A DNA stretch of 64,000 bases from positions 19,040 through 83,039 of the forward strand of contig JACPSE010000155.1 in NCBI GenBank assembly GCA_016193465.1, in the 5' to 3' direction. A model generated the notes under the pieces. It had not been told where the DNA came from. It worked only from the letters and a program-made list of their open reading frames with translations, and did not search any database. Made by a program: the position numbers and the translations under genes. Shown piece after piece: positions 17,723-26,767 of this stretch. This DNA is from Deltaproteobacteria bacterium (GTDB lineage: Bacteria; Desulfobacterota; Binatia; UBA9968). Every line of letters starts with the position of its first letter. Positions within the stretch are counted from its first letter, which is position 1.

Positions 17723-17751
17723 GTCCATCCCAGAGACTCAGGCAGGAGTGA

Positions 17752-18843
17752 TCACTGGTCTTCGTACTCTCTTAAGGACTCCCACCTGGGTTCCAAACCC
17801 AAGCCTGGCTCCTCCTTCAGGGTCGTCCAACCACGCGCCGGGCCGGGGGGATTGTGGTAGATGATTTCACCAACCTTCCACATAAGATAGTGAAACTCCA
17901 CACGCCAGCCGTTGGGCACAGCGGCAAAGAGATGCATGTTGTGGTGGGGCCAGCCTCCCCCGTTGGCAATGAGCAGGTTAAAGGCCTGCGCCATGGCCGC
18001 CACTTTGAGCCCTTCCGTGTAACCCCCTACGTAGCAGACGTTTGGCTGAAGAATGTCCACCGCCTGGTGCACGATAAGCTCGCGATGGCGGAAACGATGG
18101 CCCTCAGCCTGCCCCGCAGAGATGGGTATGGAAGTGCGCCGTCGAAGATCCGCCAGTAACCGGGCATCATTCCCGTACACGGGCTCCTCGAACCACGTGA
18201 TGCGATAGGGCTCGATCAGCTTGCATAATTCCAGCGCGCGGTTGAAGGAGAACCGATAGTTGCCGTCAATCATCAAATCCACCTTGTCACCGATGGCGTC
18301 TCTCACAGCTTTTACGCGTCTCGCATCCTCGAGAGGATTTTCGCCTTCTTCGACGGCCACCACCATTTTCAGCTTGTCTTCTCCCTGTTTGACGAAGATC
18401 TTGGCCATCTCCACCAGTTGCTCCAGACTGAATTCCCGAAACCCGAAAGTGATATAGCACGGCACCGGGTTCTGGGCCCCTCCCAGGAGGCGCCACACCG
18501 GCTCGCGATATTTTTTGCCTTTAATATCCCATAGGGCAATGTCGATCGTGCTCACCGCTGCGCTCCAAACACCTGTCTGGGAGCGAGGATTGAAGCCGGT
18601 ATAGAGATTATGCCAGATGCGTTCGGTCTCTAAGGGATTTTTCCCCTTTAGGAACGGAGCGATCTCTTTGTTGATGAATTCCTTGATGCCGAAACGCTGG
18701 GGCGCTCCTGTCAGACCATAGCCGGTAATCCCCTCATCCGTCTCGATGAGCGTAAAAGTTACTGACCTTTTCATCTTGCGGTTAAGCAACGGAATATCTA
18801 CTGGGATGGTATGGGTTGTGGCTTTGACGTTAGTTATTTGCAT
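17752..18843 (-). CDS. Mandelate racemase/muconate lactonizing enzyme-family protein (enolase superfamily)
   Basis: The 363 residues show the capping domain and barrel of the enolase superfamily. The K-x-K acid/base motif is K157-L-K159, and metal ligands are D193 (LMIDGNYRF), E219 or E220 (TWFEEP) and an acidic residue in ISAGQAEGHR near 247. IANGGGWPHHNMHLFAAV provides a histidine-rich end strand. Such enzymes abstract the alpha proton of carboxylates (racemases, sugar-acid dehydratases, lactonizing enzymes). ATG 18843 (behind GGGGGAG) is preferred over 18915, which would run into the upstream gene. It is the last gene of a minus-strand run SDR, binding protein, enolase-type enzyme. Confidence 0.86.
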   Translation of the reverse strand: MQITNVKATTHTIPVDIPLLNRKMKRSVTFTLIETDEGITGYGLTGAPQRFGIKEFINKEIAPFLKGKNPLETERIWHNLYTGFNPRSQTGVWSAAVSTIDIALWDIKGKKYREPVWRLLGGAQNPVPCYITFGFREFSLEQLVEMAKIFVKQGEDKLKMVVAVEEGENPLEDARRVKAVRDAIGDKVDLMIDGNYRFSFNRALELCKLIEPYRITWFEEPVYGNDARLLADLRRRTSIPISAGQAEGHRFRHRELIVHQAVDILQPNVCYVGGYTEGLKVAAMAQAFNLLIANGGGWPHHNMHLFAAVPNGWRVEFHYLMWKVGEIIYHNPPGPARGWTTLKEEPGLGLEPRWESLREYEDQ

Positions 18844-18892
18844 GTCGTTCTCCCCCTGTGTTTTCGCGCGTTCTATAAAGGCCGGTTTTCTC

Positions 18893-19972
18893 TTATGAGC
18901 CCCCCGGCAAGCCAAGAATTTTAGCGTGTGTTTTTATGTACTGATCGGATTTGTTAAGACACTCGACATCACAAACAGCCATATATTTTCCGTGAGCCAG
19001 GGAAGCAATGTCCGCCCCGGATCTCCATGGAAACTCTCGGTAACGTGGCTGCGCACCTTTGGTAGCCAACCATAAGACAAAAAGCTGCGTCGTCGCTGGT
19101 GTCCTGGACCACTTGACCACATGAATCTGCGTGCCAAATTCCATTGCAAAGGGATCCGGCAGGACAAAGGCTAACGGCGCGCCCGCCTCCGCGGCCCTCA
19201 TCGTGCTATAATAATTGACGCCGCAAAAAATCGGGAATTCTCCGGCCGCTACTTTTTCGATGTTCTCCGTTTGTCCGCGCCCGAGCACGACTTTGTTTTT
19301 TACTAAATTTTCTAACCAATTCAGATACCACTGTCTGGTTTTGGGGTCATGTTGGAAGGCGTTGAGTTTCGGACGCGGGTCGTAGAGAACCTTTCCTTTC
19401 CACATGGGATCCAGACAATCTTTCCAGTCCTTGGGGGCTTTATCAGCAGGAACTGAATTCTTATTGTAGGTGATTCCCCTGGCTAGACCCGTGGTGGCCA
19501 TGTATTCGTCTTCTGGATCAACGACCCTTGGATCGGGCGTGGTCCACCCCTTAGGAAGCGCCTTGATCAGCGCTTTATAAGAAAAGGGAGGCTTCGGGAA
19601 TAAACCCGCTTGCTTGTAGTCCGGCCAGGCCTCGTGGGAGATGTTCAGTATATCAAAGGGAGGCGTCTTTCCAGCTTTTGTCTCCATAAGCATGCGCTGC
19701 ATTTCCTCTGTTGTTCTCAGCCGCCGGAAGCTTGGCGCCTCAACGAACGGGAGCTCCTTTTTAAGCGCGCTCAGCAGTGGCTTCGCCTCCTCATTGGTCC
19801 AGTCGGTCCCTATCACTATCTTTCCCCCCTGCTTAGCCATCTCGGCCCTAGCGTCTTCCACCAGACGGTTAAACGCGTCGGCTTGCGCCCGCACGAAGAC
19901 GGGATTACAGGCCCCCCAACCGATAAGAAATGTGATTACCGACAGAAAAATCCTGAACTTGGCTTTCTGCAT
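18893..19972 (-). CDS. Periplasmic solute-binding protein (paralogue of the one at 25648)
   Basis: A 359-residue exported protein with a leader ending FVRAQA and mature sequence starting DAFNRLVEDARAEM. It is clearly paralogous to the protein at 25648-26745: both share PPFDI/PPYDI, LPKGWTTPDPR, DPMWKGK, QHDPKTRQWYLNWL and FCGVNY motifs, and both end with a pair of cysteines (CDVEC here) followed by an AKILGLPGG-like tail. They form a distinct subgroup of the FutA-like binding proteins. GGGAGG precedes the start. The gene sits 63 bases after the SDR and 49 before the enolase-type gene, so the three are probably cotranscribed. The ligand is unknown and no ATPase is nearby. Confidence 0.83.
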   Translation of the reverse strand: MQKAKFRIFLSVITFLIGWGACNPVFVRAQADAFNRLVEDARAEMAKQGGKIVIGTDWTNEEAKPLLSALKKELPFVEAPSFRRLRTTEEMQRMLMETKAGKTPPFDILNISHEAWPDYKQAGLFPKPPFSYKALIKALPKGWTTPDPRVVDPEDEYMATTGLARGITYNKNSVPADKAPKDWKDCLDPMWKGKVLYDPRPKLNAFQHDPKTRQWYLNWLENLVKNKVVLGRGQTENIEKVAAGEFPIFCGVNYYSTMRAAEAGAPLAFVLPDPFAMEFGTQIHVVKWSRTPATTQLFVLWLATKGAQPRYREFPWRSGADIASLAHGKYMAVCDVECLNKSDQYIKTHAKILGLPGGS

Positions 19973-20035
19973 CGTTCCGCCCTCCCTATAAAGATAGTAT
20001 TCACTTTGCCCCCGGGTTGTCCAGGTGCCGCTGCC

Positions 20036-20965
20036 TCAAGGGATGAACGGCGCCCGGGTGTGTCCCGACAGCAGAGTTGCCGGTAAGATCTTCTCCAGCT
20101 CTTCCATCGGCCAGGGACCGTCCTTGCGCCAGTCGCGGTAAATCGTAGCTTCCTCGGTCGGGTGGCTGTACAGGCCGATCTTGCCCGATCCAGCGCGGAA
20201 AACGAGCCCATTGATATGCGCGGCCTGCTCCGTGGCCAGATACACAACAATGGGGGATACAAACTCAGGTCCTGCTCGCTCATCTCCCTGCTCGTCTATG
20301 GGTTTTTTCCGCCCCAGGCCCGCTCGCTTAAGCGTGTCGCCATGGGTGGACTGCGGCTCATTTCCGCGGTGGGTGTCCGCCAGCGGGGCGACGGCGTTGA
20401 CGGTGATTCCGTAATCTCGCAGCTCAAAAGCGAGGTCCCAGGTGAGGCTGACGATGCCTCCCTTTGCGGCGCCATAGTTGGCTCTACCCTCTGGGTTGCG
20501 CCATTGGCTCGAGGTCGTGTTAATGATGCGCCCGTACCTCTGTTTCATCATGATAGGTGCGGCGTGGCGACACATATTAAAACTTCCCTTCAGATGGACT
20601 CCGATGACCCGATCCCAGGCCTCCTCCGACATCTCATGGATCAAAAAGTGCCAGAAGATGCCGGCATTGTTAACGAGAATGTCCAACCTGCCATAATGAT
20701 CTATAGCCGTCTGGATGATCCTCAGCGCAGCCTCGAAATCGGCCACAGAATCATGGTTGGCGATGGCCTCGCCTCCCTTGCTGTTGATTTCTGACACGAC
20801 TTGGTCTGCGGGAGCGCGCGAGGAACCGGCGCCGTTGCGCTCGGCTCCAACGTCATTGACCACCACTTTTGCCCCTTCGGCTGCCAGCGCCAGGGCATGG
20901 GCCCGGCCGATGCCACGGCCGCTTCCCGTCACTATCGCCACTCTCCCTTTTAGACGTTCACCCAT
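20036..20965 (-). CDS. Short-chain dehydrogenase/reductase
   Basis: This 309-residue classical SDR has cofactor motif TGSGRGIGRAHALALAAEG, NNAGIF, and the catalytic serine and YxxxK in TTSSQWRNPEGRANYGAAK. An extended C terminus of about 60 residues beyond the fold resembles the multifunctional beta-oxidation-type SDRs. An NAD(P)-dependent oxidation of a hydroxyacyl or hydroxyacid compound is likely, but the substrate is unknown. ATG 20965 has GAGGAG upstream; the GTG at 20977 directly abuts that site and cannot be used. First gene of the run with the binding protein and the enolase-type enzyme. Confidence 0.87.
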   Translation of the reverse strand: MGERLKGRVAIVTGSGRGIGRAHALALAAEGAKVVVNDVGAERNGAGSSRAPADQVVSEINSKGGEAIANHDSVADFEAALRIIQTAIDHYGRLDILVNNAGIFWHFLIHEMSEEAWDRVIGVHLKGSFNMCRHAAPIMMKQRYGRIINTTSSQWRNPEGRANYGAAKGGIVSLTWDLAFELRDYGITVNAVAPLADTHRGNEPQSTHGDTLKRAGLGRKKPIDEQGDERAGPEFVSPIVVYLATEQAAHINGLVFRAGSGKIGLYSHPTEEATIYRDWRKDGPWPMEELEKILPATLLSGHTRAPFIP

Positions 20966-20998
20966 CGGTCTTGTCACCTCCTCATGGTAGAGTCACGC

Positions 20999-21235
20999 CT
21001 ACTGGAATATTTCCTGCCACTCCTTGAGCAACTGCTCGTAGTTTTCCGAGGTTTCTGGCTGGACCGGATGAAGCTTAAGCTTGGCAGGGTTCAACTGCGC
21101 GTATAGCGGCGGCAAATCCGGCCTTGGAGAGATTCTTCCTGCAGCTCGGATATGCGATTGCCCTTCCTTGGAAATGGCAAAATCAACAAACAAGCGCGCC
21201 GCCTCCGGATGAGGGGCATCCGCAGCCAAAAGGCA
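20999..21235 (-). pseudogene. C-terminal remnant of a solute-binding protein
   Basis: The frame reads LLAADAPHPEAARLFVDF, then AISKEGQSHIRAAGRISPRPD, closely matching NAPHPNVAKLFIDFAFSKEGQ and RRIPTRPD at the C terminus of the binding protein at 15516-16538. Nothing upstream continues the homology; the frame runs into unrelated bases that happen to offer an ATG at 21280. It is the tail of a deleted gene lying just upstream of the SDR. Confidence 0.75.
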
Positions 21236-21394
21236 GGAGACTAGACTGACGATAATATGCTTCCGTTCTCCACGTGTCATTTTTTACTCCAACGGACTCC
21301 CAAGCGACATCTCGCCTACGTTCCTAACATAGTCTTTTATCCCCGGTCAACGAGCTTTTCTTTCCTCTTCTTGTTGAGCAGAACCGCGAAGGGG

Positions 21395-21423
21395 TTGCAA
21401 GCCAAGCGGCAATTCACTAAACT
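21395..21423 (+). promoter_or_regulatory. Promoter of the LVIVD/cyclase gene run
   Basis: TTGCAA (21395-21400), 17 bases, then TAAACT (21418-21423); the ATG at 21469 is 46 bases further on with AGAGG before it. This is a fair sigma70 match in a 188-base gap that otherwise holds no gene. Confidence 0.45.
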
Positions 21424-21468
21424 CCCTCCACTCCGACAGAGGCAAGCAACCACTCACAAGAGGATCAA

Positions 21469-22683
21469 ATGACACAAGGAAATTCAGGCCTGGCCGACAT
21501 ATCGGCGCGGTCTGAAAGCTGGAACATGCGCCTGATAGGACACAGCGACCTGGCAGGTCATGGAGACGGAAGCCGCATCGACAAGAAAGGCAAATTTCTC
21601 TTCGTCGCGCACATGAGAAGCGTGGCCGTGACTGTCCTAGATGTCGAAGATCCAAAAAACCCTCGGGTGGTAAACCAGCTTGCCAAGGCGCCGGGCGTTC
21701 ACTCTCATAAGGTGCAGATCGCCGGAGATCTCATGTTGACCAATCATGAGCGCGCCCCCTGGGAAACCGGACCTTATCGACCGGGGCTGGCATTATACGA
21801 CGTCTCGCGACCAGAGTCCCCCAAGGAGATAAGCTTCTTCCCGACAGTAGATAAGGGGGTGCACCGTTTTTGGTGCGCTGACGGTCGCTACGCCCATCTC
21901 CCGACCTCTGAAGAGGGTTACTCGAATCGAATTTACCGCATCGTGGACGTGCAAAACCCAACCCGCGTGCAGGAGGTGGGCAGATGGTGGCTTCCCGGCC
22001 TTTGGGCGGCCGGCGGCGAAAGTCCAAGCTGGGGCCCCAAAAAAAGTGTCTGGTGCCACGGCATCATCACCGAGGGAAGCCGCGCCTACGTGGCCTACGA
22101 AGACGAGGGATTCGCCATTCTCGACATTAGCAGTCCCTCTTCGCCCCGTCTGATAAGCCGGCTCGACCTGATGCACCCTTTCCGTGGCCACACACATACG
22201 GTCTTGCCTTTGCCAAGGCGAAAACTGCTCATCGTTGCCGAAGAGGCCGTGCGCAATCGCTGCGAAGATGCCTACAAGATGGTCTGGGTCATTGACGTCC
22301 GCGAAGAGACGAAACCTATTCCTATAGCCACGTTTCCGATTCCTGAAGGCGACTTCTGCGCCCGTGGCGGGCGCTTCGGTCCCCACAATGTGCACGAGAA
22401 CCGGCCTGGCTCCAAAATAGATGACCTGCTGATTTACCTCTGCTATTTCAATGCCGGCATAAGAGTCGTTGACGTCAGTAACCCGTTTCGTCCTGAAGAG
22501 GTCGGTTTCTTTATCCCTCCTGCGCCTCAAGGTCAGGAGGCCATCCAAATCAACGACGTTTACGTGGACAGCGATGGGCTGATCTATGTCACTGATAGAA
22601 TAGGCGGCGGGTTGTATATTCTCGAGTATACGGGTCCCCGCCCGACAGCGCCAAAGGAGAGAGGACGGAGTTTCTTCGACTAA
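21469..22683 (+). CDS. LVIVD-repeat beta-propeller protein
   Basis: The 404 residues consist of repeated units ending in an x-VxD-x-S/N-P-x-x-P pattern: TVLDVEDPKNPRVV, LALYDVSRPESPKEI, YRIVDVQNPTRVQEV, FAILDISSPSSPRLI and IRVVDVSNPFRPEEV. These are LVIVD repeats, which fold into a propeller. HIS/ASP-rich spots (SHKVQIAG, GHTHTVLP, GPHNVHENRPG) lie at blade tops where related enzymes bind metal. No signal peptide is seen. The gene opens a plus-strand run with the tandem cyclase, the amidohydrolase and a transporter, so it may act on or sense the same compound. Its reaction is unknown. Confidence 0.82.
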   Translation: MTQGNSGLADISARSESWNMRLIGHSDLAGHGDGSRIDKKGKFLFVAHMRSVAVTVLDVEDPKNPRVVNQLAKAPGVHSHKVQIAGDLMLTNHERAPWETGPYRPGLALYDVSRPESPKEISFFPTVDKGVHRFWCADGRYAHLPTSEEGYSNRIYRIVDVQNPTRVQEVGRWWLPGLWAAGGESPSWGPKKSVWCHGIITEGSRAYVAYEDEGFAILDISSPSSPRLISRLDLMHPFRGHTHTVLPLPRRKLLIVAEEAVRNRCEDAYKMVWVIDVREETKPIPIATFPIPEGDFCARGGRFGPHNVHENRPGSKIDDLLIYLCYFNAGIRVVDVSNPFRPEEVGFFIPPAPQGQEAIQINDVYVDSDGLIYVTDRIGGGLYILEYTGPRPTAPKERGRSFFD

Positions 22684-22732
22684 AGGATGAGGTGACAATT
22701 CGCGCGGCGTTTTACTGGATACCGGAGGAGGT

Positions 22733-24262
22733 ATGGCCAAAATCTACGACCTAAGCGTCTCCTTGAGAACTGAGAACATGGAGTCCAGCGAGGTCAAATT
22801 GACCTCCGTCACGCATGACGAAGCGGCCAGGATATTCGCCAAGCGCCACAACCTGAAAGTTTCCGACCTCCCACAGGCCTCTTTTTTCTCCACCGAGCGA
22901 ATCCAGTTAAGAAGTCACTTGGGCACTCACCTCGACGCTCCCTATCATTTCTATCCGACCTCCGAGGGCCGCCCGGCGAAGCTCATTGACGAAGTGCCCC
23001 TGAAATGGTGTATCAGCGACGGGGTCGTGCTCGATTTTCGTCATAAAAAGCCCTCCGAGCCGATTACCGAGTATGACGTCGCCTCCGAGCTGGAAAGAAT
23101 CGGCTACAGGCCGAAGCGAGACGATATTGTCGTCCTTCGGACAGGGGGCACGGACCACTATGACAATGATCCCCGCTTCGCCGAGTCGGCAGCAGGGATG
23201 AACGGCGGCGCGCTGAACTATGTCTTTCGTTTCGGCGTAAAGGTCATGGCTACGGATTCCGCCACGATCGATATGCCCATCCCGCTGATGACGGAACGTT
23301 TGGTAAAAGGAGACAAGGCCGCCTATTTCCCGATACACCGGGCCGGACGGCTGACGGAGTGGACGCACGCGGAGAAACTCGCCAACCTTGGCAGTTTGCC
23401 GGCTCCGTTTGGCTTCAAGCTCATGTTTTTTCCCGTTAAGATCGCGCGCGGAACCGGCGCCTGGATACGGGCCGTTGCTATCGAGGACGCTTGGCTGAGC
23501 AGCCATCGCCTTCGGCTCGTCGACCTTAGCCTGCCCATCATGAACCACAGCTTTGAGCCCGGGGAAAGCCGCGTCATGACAGTCCATCACGATCAAAATC
23601 AAAGAGCCAAGGCGAAGCGCCTTCGCATGCCCGTCTCTGAGATCATCCACCTGGGGGCGATGGACATCGTGGAAACTTACACCCACGCGGGTACGCATGT
23701 GGACGCGCCCTACCACTTCGGCCCAACTTGCGACGGGAGAAGGGCTTCGACGGTGGATGAACTCCCGCTCGATTGGTTCTACAGCGACGGGGTTCTGCTT
23801 GATTTTAGCGCGACGAAGCGCCCGGGCGAAAATATCTCGGTTGCAGATCTCGCGGGAAACCTGGAGCGGATCGGGCATCGGCTGAAAGACCAAGACATCG
23901 TGCTTATTCGCACTGGAGCCGCCGACCGCTTCAGTGACGATCCGAATTTTTCTGACCTGTCCTTAGCCCTGGACAAAAAGGCTCTCCTCTGGCTGCTGGA
24001 TCAGGGGGTCCACGTCATAGGTTGCGACGCGGAGTCACTGGACGGTCCGGTCGGTCCTATGGTCGAAGCCCTGCGCGCAGGCAAAAAGGAAGGCTTCTTC
24101 TCCATCCACTATGCCGGCCGGGAGCGCGAGTTCTGTCTCATTCACAAGATGGACCTAAGCTCATTGCCGCGCGCTCATGGCTTCAAGGTCGTCGCTTTTC
24201 CGATCAAGCTGGAGGGGTGCAGCGCGGCCTGGACACGCGCGGTTGCCCTTGTGGAAATGTAA
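22733..24262 (+). CDS. Tandem cyclase-family hydrolase (two kynurenine-formamidase-like domains)
   Basis: This 509-residue protein carries two complete metal-dependent cyclase/KynB-like domains. Domain 1 (about 1-255) has the metal motif H62-L-G-T-H66-L-D68-A-P-Y-H72; domain 2 (about 260-509) has H318-A-G-T-H322-V-D324-A-P-Y-H328. Single-domain relatives of 210-270 residues hydrolyse amides, isatin or cyclic compounds with a zinc or manganese ion. Both halves keep all ligands, so both may be active, or one pairs with the other as a covalent dimer. GGAGGAGG lies before the ATG. It is followed by a pyruvate-dehydrogenase remnant and an amidohydrolase on the same strand. Confidence 0.88.
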   Translation: MAKIYDLSVSLRTENMESSEVKLTSVTHDEAARIFAKRHNLKVSDLPQASFFSTERIQLRSHLGTHLDAPYHFYPTSEGRPAKLIDEVPLKWCISDGVVLDFRHKKPSEPITEYDVASELERIGYRPKRDDIVVLRTGGTDHYDNDPRFAESAAGMNGGALNYVFRFGVKVMATDSATIDMPIPLMTERLVKGDKAAYFPIHRAGRLTEWTHAEKLANLGSLPAPFGFKLMFFPVKIARGTGAWIRAVAIEDAWLSSHRLRLVDLSLPIMNHSFEPGESRVMTVHHDQNQRAKAKRLRMPVSEIIHLGAMDIVETYTHAGTHVDAPYHFGPTCDGRRASTVDELPLDWFYSDGVLLDFSATKRPGENISVADLAGNLERIGHRLKDQDIVLIRTGAADRFSDDPNFSDLSLALDKKALLWLLDQGVHVIGCDAESLDGPVGPMVEALRAGKKEGFFSIHYAGREREFCLIHKMDLSSLPRAHGFKVVAFPIKLEGCSAAWTRAVALVEM

Positions 24263-24289
24263 GCGTAAACGAGTTCCAAGGTTTCACCC

Positions 24290-24598
24290 ATGGAGAATCG
24301 ACGCGAGAGCGTACCTTCTGAGCGCCTGCTGCACATTTACCGCACGATGGTCAGGCTGCGCGCCTTTGACGAAAAGCTCATCGAGCTAGGTGCAGAGATC
24401 GCTGCCACCGTGGCAGAAAAGGGGTTCCCGGCGCTCAAGGCTCCGATCCAGCGCGTCTGCTATCCGGACAGGATCGTCCCGGGCACGGTCTATGGCGAGT
24501 CCTTGTTTATGATCGAGGTCAAGAATATAGTCGACGGCGTCCAAAAAGCGATGCCGGCGACGATGTCCCACGACGGCGGACGCCTGCCGACCAACTGA
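24290..24598 (+). pseudogene. Deletion fusion of pyruvate-dehydrogenase-type E1 alpha start and E1 beta end
   Basis: The first 33 residues (SERLLHIYRTMVRLRAFDEK) are the start of a 2-oxoacid dehydrogenase E1 alpha subunit. From residue 34 (near base 24389) the sequence GAEIAATVAEKGFPALKAPIQ, continuing to RVCYPDRIVPGT, is the C-terminal part of an E1 beta subunit. The ThDP and Mg sites that lie between are gone. The simplest reading is one deletion joining adjacent alpha and beta genes in frame. The 102-residue frame is still open, but it cannot be catalytic. No good ribosome site precedes it. Confidence 0.75.
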
Positions 24599-24605
24599 GA
24601 TCGAC

Positions 24606-25631
24606 ATGCAGCGTATTGACATTCATAACCACGTCATACCTGCCGCATATATCAAGGCGGTCCGGGAGGCCCCCCAGCGCATGGGGAGCCGCATTGAGCG
24701 TGACGGGCAAGGGCGGGAGTGGTTGCTCCTGGACAGTGGTAGGAAGACCCAGCTCCGGCGCCCTTTCATAGAACCGGAGCTTCGCCTGCACGCCATGGCA
24801 GAAGCGCAAATTGATGTCATGGTCGAGTCTATTCTGCCGCCTCTTCTCCATTATTGGGCAGACGTGGACAAGGCGGTGCGTGTCTGTCGCACCGTCAACG
24901 ATGCCATAGCTGAGAATGTCTCCCGTTATCCGGACCGCGTCGTCGGCATGGGAATGGTCCCGCTCCAGGATGTAGGGGAAGCAATCCGGGAGCTTGAGCG
25001 CATCGTCCACGAGCTTGCGATGCCGTCGGTCATCGTTGGAACCAACGTCAACAGTAAGAATCTCGACGAGCCAGAATTCTTTCCGTTCTTCGAGCGCGCC
25101 CAGGGGCTGGAGGTGCTTGTCTTCGTCCATCCACACGAGGTCGCTGCGTCCGAGCGCTTGAAGCGCTACTACCTGACGAACTGGATCGGCAATCCGCTGG
25201 AGACATCCATCGCTTTCGCGAGCCTGATCTTCGGTGGGGTCTTGGAACGGCTGCCAAAATTGAAAGTCTGCTTCGCCCATGCAGGGGGTTACACCCCCTG
25301 GATCCGCGGCCGGTGGCGTCACGGCTACAGCGTGCGTTCAAAACCGGAGGTTGTCCTTAAACACCCCATTTACGAGTACACGCGCCAATGCTTCTTCGAC
25401 ACCGTCATCTTCGATGAACTGGCCCTGGAATACTTGATCCGAGCTGTCGGGAGTGACCGCGTTCTGCACGGAACGGACTACCCTTCGGACATGGGAACCT
25501 GGGACCAGGTTCCGCTCATCAACAGGTATAGCAACCTTACTGAAACAGATAAGGAGAGGATACTCGGAGGAAATGCGGCGGCGTTGTTGAGATTGAACCA
25601 GCCGCCCCTCGCCAAACAGGAAGGCAAATAA
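24606..25631 (+). CDS. Amidohydrolase of the ACMSD (aminocarboxymuconate-semialdehyde decarboxylase) family
   Basis: The 341-residue TIM-barrel protein starts with the metal motif IDIHNHV (H7, H9). Further ligands are in VFVHPHE, the FAHAGGYTPW strand and HGTDYPSDMG (catalytic aspartate). This is the ACMSD/isoorotate-decarboxylase branch of amidohydrolase-2, whose members remove CO2 from, or hydrolyse, aromatic and ring-opened acids. ATG lies seven bases after the remnant's stop. The solute-binding gene starts 16 bases after its end, so enzyme and transporter are probably one operon. Decarboxylation of an imported acid is likely, but the exact substrate is unknown. Confidence 0.87.
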   Translation: MQRIDIHNHVIPAAYIKAVREAPQRMGSRIERDGQGREWLLLDSGRKTQLRRPFIEPELRLHAMAEAQIDVMVESILPPLLHYWADVDKAVRVCRTVNDAIAENVSRYPDRVVGMGMVPLQDVGEAIRELERIVHELAMPSVIVGTNVNSKNLDEPEFFPFFERAQGLEVLVFVHPHEVAASERLKRYYLTNWIGNPLETSIAFASLIFGGVLERLPKLKVCFAHAGGYTPWIRGRWRHGYSVRSKPEVVLKHPIYEYTRQCFFDTVIFDELALEYLIRAVGSDRVLHGTDYPSDMGTWDQVPLINRYSNLTETDKERILGGNAAALLRLNQPPLAKQEGK

Positions 25632-25647
25632 CCCGGAGGGCAAAACC

Positions 25648-26745
25648 ATGCGGAAGCACAAGTGGCTCGTTTCGCCTGCGACGGTCATGGGATTTCTTTG
25701 TGCCGCAACGATTTATGGGTCGACAGCAGCGGCAGCGGAAAAAAACTTATTCAACCAACTCGTGGACAGGGCGAAGGCCGAGATGGCCAGGCCTGGAGCA
25801 AAGTTTGCCGTGGTGCTCGATTTGAATCCCAAGGAAGTCATTCCTGTCCTGCAAGCTTTTGCAAAGGAATTTCCTTTCGTCAAGGAACACACTTACAATC
25901 GCATTAATAGAACCGAGGAATTTCAGCGTCTTATTCTCGAGGCCAAGGCGGGCCGCATCCCTCCTTACGACATCTTTCATGTTCAGTTTGAGGCCTGGCC
26001 TGAGATGCGCGACGCCGGCATGGCTACCAAACCGCCTTTTCTTTACCCACAACTGGTAAAGTCGCTCCCTCAAGGCTGGACTGCTCCGGATCCCAGGGCC
26101 ATTGATTCCAATGGCTATTATCTCTCCGCCAGCGCTCTGATTCGCATCATCGCTTATAATAAAAACGTTGTCCCCGCAGATAAGGTGCCCAAGAGACTGG
26201 AGGACTGTCTTGACCCTGAGTGGAAGGGAAAATTTCTCTATAACTCGCGTCCCTTGATGATTGGCCTGCAACACGATCCCAAAACCAGGGAGTCATATCT
26301 TAAGTGGCTCAAGGGAATGGCCGGGAACAAACCGGTTTTGGTGCGTCAACAAACCGAAGGTCTGGAGAGGCTGGCCGCAGGAGAGTATGCGCTCTACTGC
26401 GGGGTCAATTACAACACCACGATCCGAATCATCGGCGACGGCGCTCCGCTGGGCATGGCTTTCCCAGACCCATATGCCGCTGATTTTGCGCACCGGATCC
26501 ATGTGTTCAAATGGGCTGCGAATCCCGCTACCGGACAGCTCTATGCTCTTTGGATGGCGACCCAAGGCCAGCCGGCGGTGGAAGAACACATGCATCGTGG
26601 CTTCCCGTGGAACCCCAAGACCGGCAGTTACTCTCTGGCGAAGGGGAAGTACGCCGCCATATGCGATTCGGGGTGTGCGGCCAAGATGGGTCAGTACCTA
26701 CAAGAACATGCCAAAATAGTTCAGTTGCCGGGGGGAAAAAACTAA
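25648..26745 (+). CDS. Periplasmic solute-binding protein of an ABC-type importer
   Basis: This 365-residue exported binding protein has a leader ending STAAAA and mature start EKNLFNQLVDRAKAEM. It is paralogous to the protein at 18893-19972 (shared LPQGWTAPDPR, DPEWKGKFLYNSRP, GLQHDPKTRESYLKWL, YCGVNYNTT) and has the same terminal cysteine pair, CDSGC. GGAGGG precedes the ATG. The fused permease gene follows by 22 bases, which makes this the receptor of that importer. The family includes ferric-iron and organic-ligand receptors; the surrounding enzymes suggest an organic acid. Confidence 0.86.
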   Translation: MRKHKWLVSPATVMGFLCAATIYGSTAAAAEKNLFNQLVDRAKAEMARPGAKFAVVLDLNPKEVIPVLQAFAKEFPFVKEHTYNRINRTEEFQRLILEAKAGRIPPYDIFHVQFEAWPEMRDAGMATKPPFLYPQLVKSLPQGWTAPDPRAIDSNGYYLSASALIRIIAYNKNVVPADKVPKRLEDCLDPEWKGKFLYNSRPLMIGLQHDPKTRESYLKWLKGMAGNKPVLVRQQTEGLERLAAGEYALYCGVNYNTTIRIIGDGAPLGMAFPDPYAADFAHRIHVFKWAANPATGQLYALWMATQGQPAVEEHMHRGFPWNPKTGSYSLAKGKYAAICDSGCAAKMGQYLQEHAKIVQLPGGKN

Positions 26746-26767
26746 ACCCGCGGCTGATATCAAGGTC

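Noticed and set aside
22907-23893. 328-codon minus-strand frame inside the tandem cyclase
   Set aside because: It is the shadow of a gene with two clear metal motifs on the other strand.
24290-24598. A genuine 102-residue gene
   Set aside because: The two halves belong to different subunits of a 2-oxoacid dehydrogenase and the catalytic centre is missing.
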